Positions 36,901-48,124 of a stretch of 64,000 nt of DNA are shown piece after piece. The translations under genes were made by a program, and so were the position numbers. Location: contig CM049312.1 of assembly GCA_026874595.1 (NCBI GenBank), forward strand, positions 68,974,929 to 69,038,928, written 5' to 3'. The first letter of the stretch is position 1. Every line of letters begins with the position of its first letter. The notes beneath the pieces were generated by a model. That model did no database searches, was not told where the DNA came from, and worked only from the letters and a program-made list of their open reading frames with translations. This DNA is from Sipunculus nudus (lineage: Eukaryota > Annelida > Sipuncula > Golfingiida > Sipunculidae).

Positions 36901-37037
36901 AATTTTCACCCTAGATGTCTTACATGGAGCTCAGGCACAAGATGTCTCTTTCCATTGGTTGGCCATAAATATTGTCAAAATTAAAGTGGATCTCCAATCT
37001 ACTGACAATTTTTGTGCCTGCCAATTTTTTTTTCAAG

Positions 37038-37104
37038 CGTCCGGAAGAATCTACATGTCGCTCTGGCCGGTGAGTGCCCGCACACCCACCGATTCTCTGT
37101 GCAG
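37038..37104 (+). CDS. candidate plus-strand exon in GC-richer block
   Basis: Acceptor CCAATTTTTTTTTCAAG, then 67 bp with several CpGs, then CTGTGCAG|GTTTGT. An internal CCG|GTGAGT would give a 32-bp microexon instead. Two frames are open (SGRIYMSLWPVSARTPTDSL, or VRKNLHVALAGECPHTHRF). The frame with SGRIYM lies in a 117-codon ORF running 36,914-37,264. No homologue recognised. Confidence 0.18.
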
Positions 37105-37400
37105 GTTTGTCCAGTCATTTTGGTCACTTCTAAGTTTGTCTCAAGAATTGTTATTGGCTTCAAAATTGATGAAAGAGGGTATGGTAGGTTGTAAATCAGC
37201 CAAATTGTTTGGTTCCGTCATCACATTTACCAAACTTTTTTTTATCAGGCTGGAAAATCCTTGACATTATTTGTCAAGAATTTTTGCAGCCCATTTCTCC
37301 TGTCAGATTTTCAATAACTCCGGCTGACGGCACCCTCACTGTCGGCAGGAAAAATAGGTTGGTGGGAGGACAGCTTAACAATATGTCAGGGATATCTAGC

Positions 37401-37465
37401 GATACAGGACAATAATACAGGACAATAAAACAGGACAATAAAACAGGACAATCATACAGGACAAT
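37401..37465 (+). repeat. 13-bp minisatellite
   Basis: Five copies of AYACAGGACAATA-type units, the last slightly changed. Confidence 0.9.
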
Positions 37466-38417
37466 AGCAATACTGTGTTTGACTTAAATAAATGCATCAT
37501 GATGTGTTGGTGCACCAGTAAAAAATTACAGGCCTGCCATGTCATCCAAGTCTAATTGTTCTAATTAATCTAATAAGAATATATCAGCTGTCATCAGATG
37601 AGATCAATATTGATTTTTTATTTTCCTTCCATGGCAAGCTTGCAATATATTTTAATGGATCTTTCTCTTAATTGATTAATATTATATAGCTTTTATCATT
37701 CAGAATCATGTTATATAATACTTTCCCTTATTGAAAGAATAACATTTTAGTCACTATAGTGAAAGGTCAGTGTGAAAATGGACAATGTATAGTGCTCATG
37801 TAATAATTATTTTATTTCTTATATTTCCAAAGCAACCTTTGTTCCACCCATGAAAATTGACAAAATTGTAACTCACTTCTAATATTCTTTCAAGAAGCCT
37901 GTTTCCTTTTAGGATTTCAGATTCACTGACCTATTGAAGAGCAATGTGGGCCTGGTGATTATGGTAAAAGATAACAGTTCTTAGAAATTCTATTGTTCGT
38001 GTTCTCTGCGGAACTTTGTATACGGCCATATTTTAGACATCATTGTTCAATCACATGCACACTAACTATAATTTCATTAACCTGCCAGTCCCAACTGGAG
38101 AGGTCTGCATGTCACAATTACATTGGTTTGTGGATATGAGGGAGTGATATTCAGGTCTAAGATATACAGGGACTGTGCTACATTAACGAGTCTGTTTACA
38201 AACCCAAAAGGAATCCTTCGTTTAGGATAGTATTGTCTGCAGTCATTATTACTGGTCTTGCTTTGTTGAATGTTAGACTTGGAAGTCTGCTATAGAAATA
38301 CCTTTTTATCCCTTCAGAATTGATACAGCTAGTATACTGTTACAGAACCTAATATAAACAGATCAGGTATGCATGATGAACACAAATTCTGTAACGGAGT
38401 TAAAAAAAATCAGATTC

Positions 38418-39118
38418 TGTAACACTAAGCAGCGTCAAATGTCTAGGGGAATGAATAAAGAAGTCGGTGTTTTTTTGTTAACAAATAACTATAATTTATT
38501 CTTAAAACAACCCTAACATTACAATACACTAAATCAATACAATTATACAGTAAAACAGCGGTATAACAACAAATCAATACAATCACACAGAAATATAAAC
38601 AATGTGCACAGTACCTGGATACAATCAACGATAAGTTCTTTAAATGTATACTCTCGGAGAATGACAGTCCAGTGTAAAGCTCTTGTAACAATCCAGAAAG
38701 TAAACTGAAGTCCAAATGCACAAAATCCAGGAAAAACTGAAGAAAATCTATAAATGCTGCACACTTCGGATGAGGTCCCAGAAACTGACACACACTTCTG
38801 CGTCCGCTGGAAATCTTCTCTACTCTCTCTCAGCTCTAAAACACAGCCCCTTTATATACTCTTCACCTCAAGCTGAGAATTTTCCACTTCTCGAATAGTC
38901 TATAAGATCTTACACAACACAGTAAACACACGCCACAGGAATCATCTAGAAAAACATTGCTGTGTGTCTCTACACACCATGGTGTACACATGACTCATGA
39001 CGTGGCGAGAAAGCCCCTAGCTAGCATGACAACGAGAGTTCAACTAGTACAGATTAAACATAGAATGCAACAAACGGCCCGGAGAGGGTGTCACAACACG
39101 GGTTACACCCGTGTCACA
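38418..39118 (-). mobile_element. probable solo LTR
   Basis: About 700 bp bounded by TGTAACAC and GTGTCACA (TG..CA ends with a short inverted repeat). Its base composition differs from the flanks. On the minus strand it has a promoter (TATATAAA at 38,851-38,858 in AGTATATAAAGGGGC) and, about 350 bp further, AATAAA (38,495-38,500), the U3-R-U5 order of an LTR. A hairpin (ACGGGT-TAC-ACCCGT) lies near its 5' end. No second LTR, primer-binding site or gag-pol ORF is visible, and I find no clean target duplication. Superfamily not determined; a cellular promoter is the alternative. Confidence 0.5.
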
Positions 39119-39124
39119 CAATAA

Positions 39125-41480
39125 AAAGAGCACCTCTAACAATACGCATTATTATATTTCTTATATTTTTCAGCTATTGTGTTTAATTACCCCCCTCCAA
39201 AGGGTGGGGTTTTTGCCATTGTTGGTTTTTCTGTTAGGAAATTTACTTGAAAAGGTAGTAAAGAATTATTAAGAAATTTTCAGGATAGCTCGGCAATGAT
39301 ACAAGCAACAGTTGATTAAATTTATGGGGTGACCCATATCACCATCTTGATCCAGGAATTGTTTATGGAATGGGGGTAATGATTTGAGCTGCCCAATGAT
39401 AGAGGTCTGCTATTCCTGAGTGCAAATTTCTGGTAAAAAATAATTATGATGCAACTTGGTATGCCAGTGCATCTGTGTTTGTTTGTTCATTTGCTTTTGT
39501 GTATGGGATAATTAAGAAAATTAGGCATATATTTGTTTTTATTTTAGTGAAAGTTTTGGAAGACTTAGGCTGCTCTTTGGGCCTGGAAGGGCCAAGGACA
39601 AAATGTTTTGAAACATGTATGCACATGCATGCCTGAAGCACAAAATATTTTGACTCAATTCATATCGAAAGTTTGAAACCGTTTGGTTACAATTTAGCTG
39701 GGGATCGAGGTTGATATAAATGTATGCATGTTTGATTAATTTAGGCTCATATTTAGTTTGATAAAATTAGTTAAATGTTTCTCATTACAGTTCATAATGG
39801 TTATTCATGTCAGGTATATTTAATTAAGGTAATTCATAATGCATTTTTGATTCATTTGTATCAGAGATCGACAGAATCAAATTTATGTTTATAACATTGA
39901 ACAATTCATCCATTGAATAATTATTAGCTAATGAAATTTTGTCAATGTGGAAGATATGCCTTCTTAATTTATGCATTGTGTTAACAAAGATGGGTTTTGC
40001 CAATAAAAACAGCCATATTAATGATTGTTTATTACAATGGAAGTGATTGTGATTAAATTAAGCCATTGTTATGGATGCTAAGCACAGGCCTGGGCTCTGT
40101 GTGTATTAGTGATATGATGGGTATGATGACAAATTAAGCGTTCATAGGAGTTGCCTGTGCATTTTGGGGAACTGTGCGTTTTGTGATAATGGGTTTAACC
40201 TGTCAATCAAAACCTGGATCTCACCTATCAAATAATAATTGTCAAAAGTTTTAGGGTTAATGTTGACTGATATTTATAACAACCAATAATTATTGGTAGG
40301 TGTGCTCTGTCTTTTCTCTTCAATCTTTCAGGCCTGTTAATCATTTATTCAGTCTACATGAGTGGTGTGCATTCTGATTAATCAATTTAATCAATATTTG
40401 GTTGTTTTCTTTCAAAATCGATTAAATAGATTGTATTTTTGCATAACTGATTAAAAATGATTATGTATGCACATGGGAAGAATATTATCCTGTCAGAGAT
40501 ATACAAACACAAAGTAACAAACAGCATCAAAACGGAAGCTTGCGCAGCCAACAATCATCCAATGGCAAGTCAACTTTGGATGCAGGTGGATTGATGGTTT
40601 CATTATGAATACCAATGTAAACAATCAATCATTGTCGTTTTATATTTTTTCAGTCATCAATTATAATTTTAAAACAAATTCATACCACTATAGTCTGCAT
40701 GCATTCATGAATCCATACACCATGAATATAGCCTTAGTACATGACTCGGTAGGAATTCTAATTGGGCTGATAAAACCTACCTTGAGACATGACACTAGCC
40801 ATGTCAAAAATAGCACTGTAATGGTCACCATTACTGTCATAACCATGTCCCTTATTTTAACATATATAATAGGTTCTAAGTCAGAAATGAACACAGCAGA
40901 ATATGTGTGGATGTATAAGTCAAAGAATAAATCCTGTCCGGGTCAGGTGACCTCTGTTATTTCCTCCCTGAATTTTGGATTTTCCAGTGCAATTTTTATG
41001 AAAATCAAAACCTCAGAAGATTATGGCAAATTTTGTTGTCCTTAGTACAGGCTAAGAACTGGAACTTTAATAATTCCCTGCTCAGTCCCTAGAAATCCTG
41101 AAATCAGCAGGCTTAAAACGATACATATCATGGTAATTTATATACCATCATCCTCATTCAGTTACAGACACTGTCAAAGTTTCATTAAGTTAATTAATTG
41201 CCATGGATCTACCGTAGCTATTTCTTTTAAAGGGTGACAGTTATTGAAGAACATGAGTAACTGCTGGCAAAAAAATACATTGCATTCGTGGAAAATTGTG
41301 TTGTAGTAATAAACATGATAGAATTATGATACTTATGAAAAACATGAGGGATTCTCCAATTGAATTTGGAATCTTTTTACATTATCTTTCCTTTGATATT
41401 TTTCTAACTTTTCTGAGAATTTTATAGCTGAAAATATAACCTTATTTTGCAGGAAATCAATTACAAAGGAATTTGTGTTT
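39125..41480. other. no supported feature
   Basis: A+T-rich sequence without recognisable repeats. The 146-codon ORF at 40,605-41,045 has no splice or domain support and is within chance expectation. Confidence 0.5.
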
Positions 41481-41486
41481 CTACAC

Positions 41487-41562
41487 CTGAGAGGATTTAC
41501 CCTTTTTTTAAGAATGAAAAACCTGTTCCTTTGTTCTATTGGTCCCCTCACCTCACATTTCA
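41487..41562 (-). CDS. candidate internal exon, unknown protein
   Basis: A minus-strand segment after an excellent acceptor (AACTAATCCCTTTTCAG). The open frame (KCEVRGPIEQRNRFFILKKR) is basic. Possible donors: CTCAG|GTGTAG, AGG|GTAAAT (end at 41,501), or the early GAG|GTGAGG. Its phase can be fitted between 46,659-46,777 and 28,043-28,161. Confidence 0.18.
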
Positions 41563-41814
41563 CTGAAAAGGGATTAGTTAACTGTCATTTTTAATATTAA
41601 ATCATCATTGAAAGCAAATTATATTTTGTGTTTTTTCATGATCATATAGAATTAATTCTCAATAGTTTTGTGATCATCAAACGCTCCCTCATGATGACTT
41701 CCAGCCTCAGTTATGGGTAGTTAGTAGTAGTGTGCCAATTAATCAATTAATATCAGTGATTGGTTGTTTTCTTCCATAATTAATTAAATACATCACTTGC
41801 GTCTGGCTGTCCAT

Positions 41815-42105
41815 TTGCAATGACAAATTGTAACCTCTGACCTGAGAAGCTTCTAAGTGAAAGCCAGGGAGGGCAATAAAAAATCTCCTTCGAAACCTGA
41901 AATTAGGTCACTGTGACCTATATCCTCAGAGCTATGGAGTTTGCAAATATGCCCCCCCCCCCCCCAGAATAATTAAAATTTAGATACAAACCTCAAATTT
42001 CTTGATAATTAATGTATGGATTGTCATGAATCTGGCCTTGAATATTAACCATGTCTAGTTTTGCGAGTTCCTGAAAACTGGTGGGGCCACCTGTATTTTT
42101 ATAGT
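41815..42105 (+). repeat. A-family monomer, isolated
   Basis: CTCCTTCGAAACCTGAAATT, ATATCCTCAGAGCTATGG, a poly-C run, and CTGGTGGGGCCACCTGTATT match one monomer of the 29.2-30.8 kb array, including a decayed GGTGGCGCCACC. Confidence 0.7.
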
Positions 42106-43560
42106 CGTGGTCCATTGTCCGTCCGTCTGTCCGTCCGTTGTGCCGTCCATCTGTCCGGATGTCCGTCCGTAAGACTGGCACGTTTTGACACCGTTGGACC
42201 TACGAATCTGAAATTCGGCATACAATTAGATGTCCCCAGAATCTCCTACCATGCCGAAAATTGGGTCAATAGGACTTTGTTCCTTCGAGATATTAAGGAA
42301 AAACCTCAATTTTTTATTAGAAATCTATTTTTACTTTTCAGGACTGCCTGATATCAAAACCACTCATCTGGTTTTCTTCATATTTACCATAAATATTCCT
42401 CTATATAGTTCCTATGTACATGCCAGAAATTAAGTCAGTATTATTTAATTTAAAAAAGTTATGCCCAAACATAATTGACTTTGTAAAAAAATCAGGAAGA
42501 TATTTGGTCACTTAAGACCAAAAGTGTTAAAGGTAGGGACTTTTTTTCAGTAATACAACTTTAATTAATCAAAATTTAATTGTTTACCAAAAATTAGATC
42601 AAAATCTGTTAAATTTTTCTAATTATTGGCAAAAATATAAAATTGGTACCTTAAATTTTGCCCAATTTTGGCCACGGCAAGTTTTTTTCCTGTAAGTACT
42701 GTGGATTTAATTTTCACAGCATGTACACATAAGGATTTAATCTGTTAAAATCTGAAATTTGAAAATAAAAGCTGCAAAATTAGGCTAGTTATTGAAATTT
42801 TTGGAGGCTCTTGTTGTATTCCCTTACATTGTCAATCAGTCCACTTTGATGACTGTAGGTCATTCAGTGCACATCTCTGTGCTCCCCAGGCTGTTGGCAT
42901 GATTTTAGATGTCCCCAAAATCTCCTACCATACCGAAAATTGGGTCATTAGGACTTCGTTCCTTCGAGATATTAAAGAAAAACCTCCGTTTTCCATAAAA
43001 AAAGCCATTGTTACACTTCAAGGCTGCCTAATATCAAAACCACTGATCTGTTTTTTATCATATCCAGTATTCACATTCTTTCATACATTTTCTATGAACA
43101 TACCAAAAATTAGGTCAGTATTGGGTATTATTTTAAAGTTATGGGCCAAAATATAATGCAATTTTTTTAAAAATCAGGAAATATATTAACTCACCTAACA
43201 TGAGAATTGCTGAACCTAGAGACTTTTTTCAGGAATATAACTTTATTTAATCAAGATTCAATTATATACCAAAAATTAGATCTGAATTTTGCAAATTTTT
43301 CAAGTTATTAGCATAAATAAAAAAATCAATACCTTAAATTTTGTCCAACTTTGGTACTGTTGATTTAATTTTCACAGCATATATATATATAAGGATTTAA
43401 TCTTTTAAAATCTCAAATTTCAAAGAAATTGATTGGAAAGAATAACTTATATTCAAGTTTTCATACACCATGTCAAGTGTTGTTTACATCTAGCCCACTT
43501 AGTAGTACAGCTTTCACTTGCATTATGTAACACACCCCAGGCAGCTTGCCTTGGGTCAGC
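42106..43560 (+). mobile_element. F-family repeat, copy 2
   Basis: Starts in GTCCGTCCGTCTGTCCGTCC-type repeats, then two half-units (AATTCGGCATACAATTAGAT at about 42,213 and GATTTTAGATGTCCCCAAAA at about 42,901) matching 13.84-14.9 kb. It ends near CACCATGTCAAGTGTTGTTT. No coding potential. Confidence 0.65.
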
Positions 43561-43599
43561 TTGGCCACTACCAGCATGCTCCCCCTCTGCCCTGCACTC

Positions 43600-43621
43600 C
43601 CCCCCCCCCCTCCCCCCCCCC
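43600..43621. repeat. poly-C/TC tract
   Basis: C-rich tract broken by one T, inside CTGCACTCCCCC..CCCAGATGG. Confidence 0.85.
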
Positions 43622-43637
43622 AGATGGTGCATAAACT

Positions 43638-44033
43638 AGATGAATGTTATTATTTTCTGTATTTGATTCATTCTTATTCTAGGCTATGCTACATTTTAGA
43701 TTTTGTATTGTACCACCAGGGTTACAATGATTAAAGTGTACATTTAATTGTGTCCACAAAGTGGTGTATTGCTATGAAAGTGTGGATGTTCATCAGATAA
43801 GTAATTCCTTACTTCAGAAGAGTAAAAACTTCACCAGATGAATGTTATTATTTTCTGTATTTGATTCATTCTTATTCTAGGCTATGCTGCATTTTAGATT
43901 TTGTATTGTACCACCAGGGTTACAGTGATTAAAGTGAACATTTAACTGTGTCCACAAAGTGGTGCATTGCTATGAAAGTGTGGATGTTCATCAGATAAGT
44001 AATTCCTTACTTCAGAAGAGTAAAAACTTCACC
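43638..44033 (+). repeat. 198-bp tandem duplication
   Basis: AGATGAATGTTATTATTTTC begins at 43,638 and 43,836. The two 198-bp copies differ at only a handful of bases (for example ATGCTACATT/ATGCTGCATT, TTTAATTG/TTTAACTG), so the duplication is recent. Confidence 0.92.
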
Positions 44034-45000
44034 AGGTTTGAAATTGACTATTAATTCCAGTAATAAATTAAAACTGGGATAGTAATTAGCACAATGATAT
44101 TGTTTGTCCCTCATTCAACCAACAGTGTGTATACTTTATTTGAAAAGATGTTTTATTTTATCAAATTTACTTTTATTTTATTTTGGTGAATAAAATTAAG
44201 CATGTACTGAAAACTCCAATGTGCAAAACTTTTTAATGGTGATTCAAGGAATATTCTTGTAGATGCCATGTTGTGGCATTATTTTCTTTTAAATTCAGTT
44301 TAAACATTTATGATTTAAAAATAATAAAATATATGTGTATGCATAATATGACCCGATATGAGCTACACTCTGGATATATAATGATTGAAACACCTTCGTG
44401 CTGCCCTCACTTTTCCCTTCTCTGAACCCCATCCCAAAGTCAGCCTCAGTAAGCAAGAACAAGATGAATCAGATATATTCATACTTTAATATTTTGTATA
44501 ACTATTTGTCCATAGGTACCTATGTACATGCCAGAAATTATGTCAATATTGTGTAATATGTAGACATAGTGGGCATCACAATAATGTACCTTGTCAAGAC
44601 TAAAGAGATATTGTGTCATACGGTCACAAATTCATAAATCACTTCATCAGCATAGTTAATCATAACATCATATCTGTCAAATTGAAAGCTTGCAGACTAC
44701 CATACACTTTAGATCCTTCAACAAATAGCCTTATCATCATTCTACTACTGCTTATTACTGCTGTCATTGCATTCATATTTGCTCAAATATATCACAATTT
44801 TCAACCCTTCTTAAATAAATAAAACATAAACCACTATATTTGACTCTATTAATCCATCAGTCAGGTAATTTCATTTATCATTTACTCACATATTACATCA
44901 CATTCCTTTATAATAGCCCAACATGTCCATGATATTCATAAGCTTTATCGACTCGATATAGTATCACAGTGGAGAAACATTTATAGTCCAATCACGATCA

Positions 45001-45031
45001 GCTGAAAGCCTTGACCCACGGGTCCCATGTT
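45001..45031 (+). mobile_element. 3' terminus of a degraded element
   Basis: GCTGAAAGCCTTGACCCACG continues into GGTCCCATGTTTT, the A-family tail with one mismatch in the palindrome (GACCCACGGGTC, 45,013-45,024). It directly abuts the next array. Confidence 0.55.
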
Positions 45032-46507
45032 TTCTAATTTTTACAATTTTTTTTCTAATTATGAGATCATCAGATGACAGCAATCATGACAGTTTGTTAG
45101 CTATGGTTTCATCTAGTGTCCATAAACCTGGTGTGTTTATTTTTCATCAGCAGGTGCCCTGTAGTTTACACGCTGTCCATCCCTCTGTCTCTTAATCAGT
45201 CTACAAATTTGTTTCTGGATGATAACTCCAGTTTGGATTGACATATGGATTTCAAACTAGATTTCTATATGGCCCACCACTAAAGCAAAAACACTATTGA
45301 TTTTGGTGCCATGAGGTCAAAGGTCAAGGTCAGAGGACTCCCTTATTAAAAGAGATTGTGGATGCATGCATTTATGCGAAACTATTATCCCAATCTTTCC
45401 ATCTTGCAGATACTGCTGACTTGCCAATTGGGAAAGAACCTAATTGATTTTTAGGTCACAAGGACTAAGGTCAAGTTCACAGGGGTGGCTCTTTTGGAAA
45501 TTTGTTTCTGGATAACATTTCCATTTGTGATTGATATATTGGTTTAAAATTTGACTGATATAGCCCACCACTGAAGTAAGAACCCTATAAATTTGGGGTA
45601 CATGAGATCAGAGGTCAAGGTCAATTGACCCACTTCTTCAAAAAGATTGTGGATGCATTTGAAGCCAAGTTTTTATTCCAAACCTTCCATCTTCCACATG
45701 TTGCTCATCGGCCAACAGCAGTTGAAACTTGTGGACTTTTGGGTCACAAGTTTAAAGTCAAGTCACACAGGCCATCTGTCCAGAAATTTGTTTTGAGATG
45801 ATAACTCCAGTTTGGATTGAAATATTGGTTTCGAACTTGACTTATATATGGCCTACCACTAAAGTAAGAACCCTGTTGATTTTGTGACTGTGAGATCAAA
45901 GGTCAAGATCACAGGACCCACTTCTTTAAAAAAAATTGTGGATACAGTTTAAGCCAAACTCTTCAGCACAAACCTTCCATTTTCCACATGTGGCTTACCT
46001 GCCAGTAGTGGAAGATTCCTTTTGATTTGGGTCAAAGATCAGGGTCACAGTGCCCATCTGTTCACAAATTAGTTTATTGAAGATAACTCCAGTTTACATT
46101 GACAGATTGACTTCAAACTTGATTTATTAATGGCCCACCACTAAAGAAAGAATTATTTTTGATTTTAGGGTCACAAGGTCAAAGGTGAAGGTCACATTAC
46201 CAACATCTTTAAAAAAAAAAAAGGTTTTCATCCCAAACCTTCCATCTTTCAAACTTGGCTTACCTGCCCAAAGTGGAAGAAATCTGCATGAAGTTGTGAG
46301 GTTACCTGGTCAGAAGTCAAGGTCATTGTACCCCCCCCCCCCTTTTTTTTTAAAATATTGTTATGAAAATCAAAATGATGTAAGTACAAGTATTGTAAGT
46401 TCTCAGATTTTAGGTCACAAGGTCACAGGAATTACATTTTAAAAAGCTCATAAAATATCCAAGCAGACAAAATCAGCTGAGGGTCGAGACCCATGGGTCC
46501 CTAGTTT
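45032..46507 (+). mobile_element. A-family element, array of 288-bp monomers
   Basis: GATAACTCCAGTTTGGATTG-type blocks at about 45,220, 45,511, 45,799 and 46,083 give periods of 291, 288 and 284 bp. Each monomer has two clusters of GGTCA half-sites (GAGGTCAAAGGTCAAGGTCA). It ends CAGCTGAGGGTCGAGACCCA, then the palindrome at 46,488-46,499. The head is missing. Confidence 0.85.
45314..45332 (+). promoter_or_regulatory. DR1+DR0 AGGTCA cluster
   Basis: AGGTCAAAGGTCAAGGTCA is three perfect half-sites; the first two form a perfect DR1. An equivalent perfect DR1 is at 47,482-47,494, and one-mismatch versions occur at about 45,895 and 47,771. All are in the same place in each 288-bp monomer. Confidence 0.4.
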
Positions 46508-46658
46508 TTGCTGTCACACAATTAAGATAGCAATATAAACCCCTATATCCTTGGTAGAATCTGATTTTTAAAAATTTTATTTAAATATCATATTCTGACC
46601 TGATTACATTTTCAACCTATTCCTTAATTCAGTGCTGTAAATTGTAAGACAAAAACAC

Positions 46659-46777
46659 CTGATTTCAAAGCATTTGTAAGGTTAATTTCACTATAAAGCC
46701 TTAGTAGAATGAGTTCAGGTGTGAATGAAGTTATGAATGACTTCAGATGGTGACCTTTATGCATCCAACATTTGTCT
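46659..46777 (-). CDS. candidate internal exon, unknown protein
   Basis: A minus-strand segment in the only unique 300 bp between two repeat arrays. Acceptor AGTCATTTTATATCAAG; donor AATCAG|GTGTTT. Open for 39 codons (GHHLKSFITSFTPELILLRL). One split-codon base at each end. No homologue recognised. Confidence 0.18.
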
Positions 46778-46823
46778 CTTGATATAAAATGACTTTTGAT
46801 AACAAACATCATGGGTACATTTT

Positions 46824-48122
46824 AAGCTCAGCTGACTGAAAGTCAACTGTGGTATAAGTATTGCGCTTTGTCAGTCATGTGTCCTGCTGTCTGGTTGTCT
46901 GTTACCAGGGCACAATTCGTAACCACTGACCCTAGAAACCTGTTACTAAATATCCAGGGGGGTCAATGAAAAATGTGTAGGAAACCTGAAATAAGGTCAC
47001 TGATCTATATTCTCCGAGCTACTGGGCTTGTAAGTACCCCACCAGAAAAATAAAAAATTTGATACAAAATCTCCAGTATTTTGATTACCGGTAGTAATGC
47101 ATGGAATGTCATGAATCTTGCCATGAATATTGTCTAAGACTAGTTTTGTCAGTTCCTGAAAAATGGTGGCGCCACCTGAATTTTTTTCATATTTTAATAA
47201 ATATTGTTCTGTTTTTTTTTTATTATAAAATGACATGCATGTCAGTTTCTCAGCTGTGGTTTCATCTTGTGTCCAGAAAACTGTTGTTTTTATTGATCAT
47301 AAGTGGCTGCCATGTAGTAATCACCCTGTTTGTCCATCTGTTCTTCTGTCATGTCCACCTTTCTATCCACACAAATTTGTTTCCAGATGATAGCTCCAGC
47401 TTGGATTGACATATGGATTTCAAACTTGACTTATGTATGGCTGACCACTAAAGCAAGAACCCTTATAATTTTATGGCTTTGAGGTCAAAGGTCAAGATCA
47501 CCGGACCAAATTATTTTTAAAGAAAATGGATACAATTTAAGCCAAGCTTTTCCTCCCAAACCATCCATTTCACACATATAGCTGACCTTCAAGTAGGGGA
47601 AAATATAAATGAATATGGGGTCACAAGGTCAATGGTCAATGTCACAGGTCCATCTGTCCACAAATTAGTTTCCAGATGATAACTTCAGTTTGGTTAGACA
47701 GATTGGCTTCAAACTTGATTTTGTATGACCCATCACTTAAGTAGGAAACATTTTGATTTTCGGGGTCCTGAGGTCAAAGGTGAAGGTCACAGGAGCCATA
47801 TCTTTGAAAGGATTGTGGATGCACTGTAAATCAAACTTTTCATCCCAAACTTTCAAATTTCACACAATTGGCTTACCTGCCCAAAGTGGAATATATCTGT
47901 AGATTTTAAGGTTACCTGGTCAGAGGTCAAGGTCACTGGGCCCACTTTTTTAAAAGATTGTTACTATAATCTAAATGTTATAAGTTAAAGGATAGTAAGT
48001 TCTCAGATATTTGGTCACAAGGTCATTGGTTAAGGTCACAGGACCCACATTTTGAAAAAGCTCATAAAAATATCCTTGAAGACAAATTCAGCTGAGCGTT
48101 GAGACCCATGGGTCCGTAGTTT
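46824..48122 (+). mobile_element. complete A-family element, 1.3 kb
   Basis: Head TTTAAGCTCAGCTGACTGAA and tail TTCAGCTGAGCGTTGAGACC, then the palindrome GACCCATGGGTC (48,103-48,114). CTCAGCTGA at the head and TCAGCTGAG at the tail are inverted. Inside are one monomer like those at 29.2-30.8 kb, with a perfect GTGGCGCCACCTG at about 47,168, then two 288-bp monomers (47,388 and 47,678). It therefore links the 337-bp and 288-bp repeat types in one element. Non-coding. Confidence 0.75.
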
Positions 48123-48124
48123 AG

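Noticed and set aside
40605-41045. 146-codon plus-strand ORF
   Set aside because: Length is within chance expectation at this base composition; no domain, splice or conservation hint.
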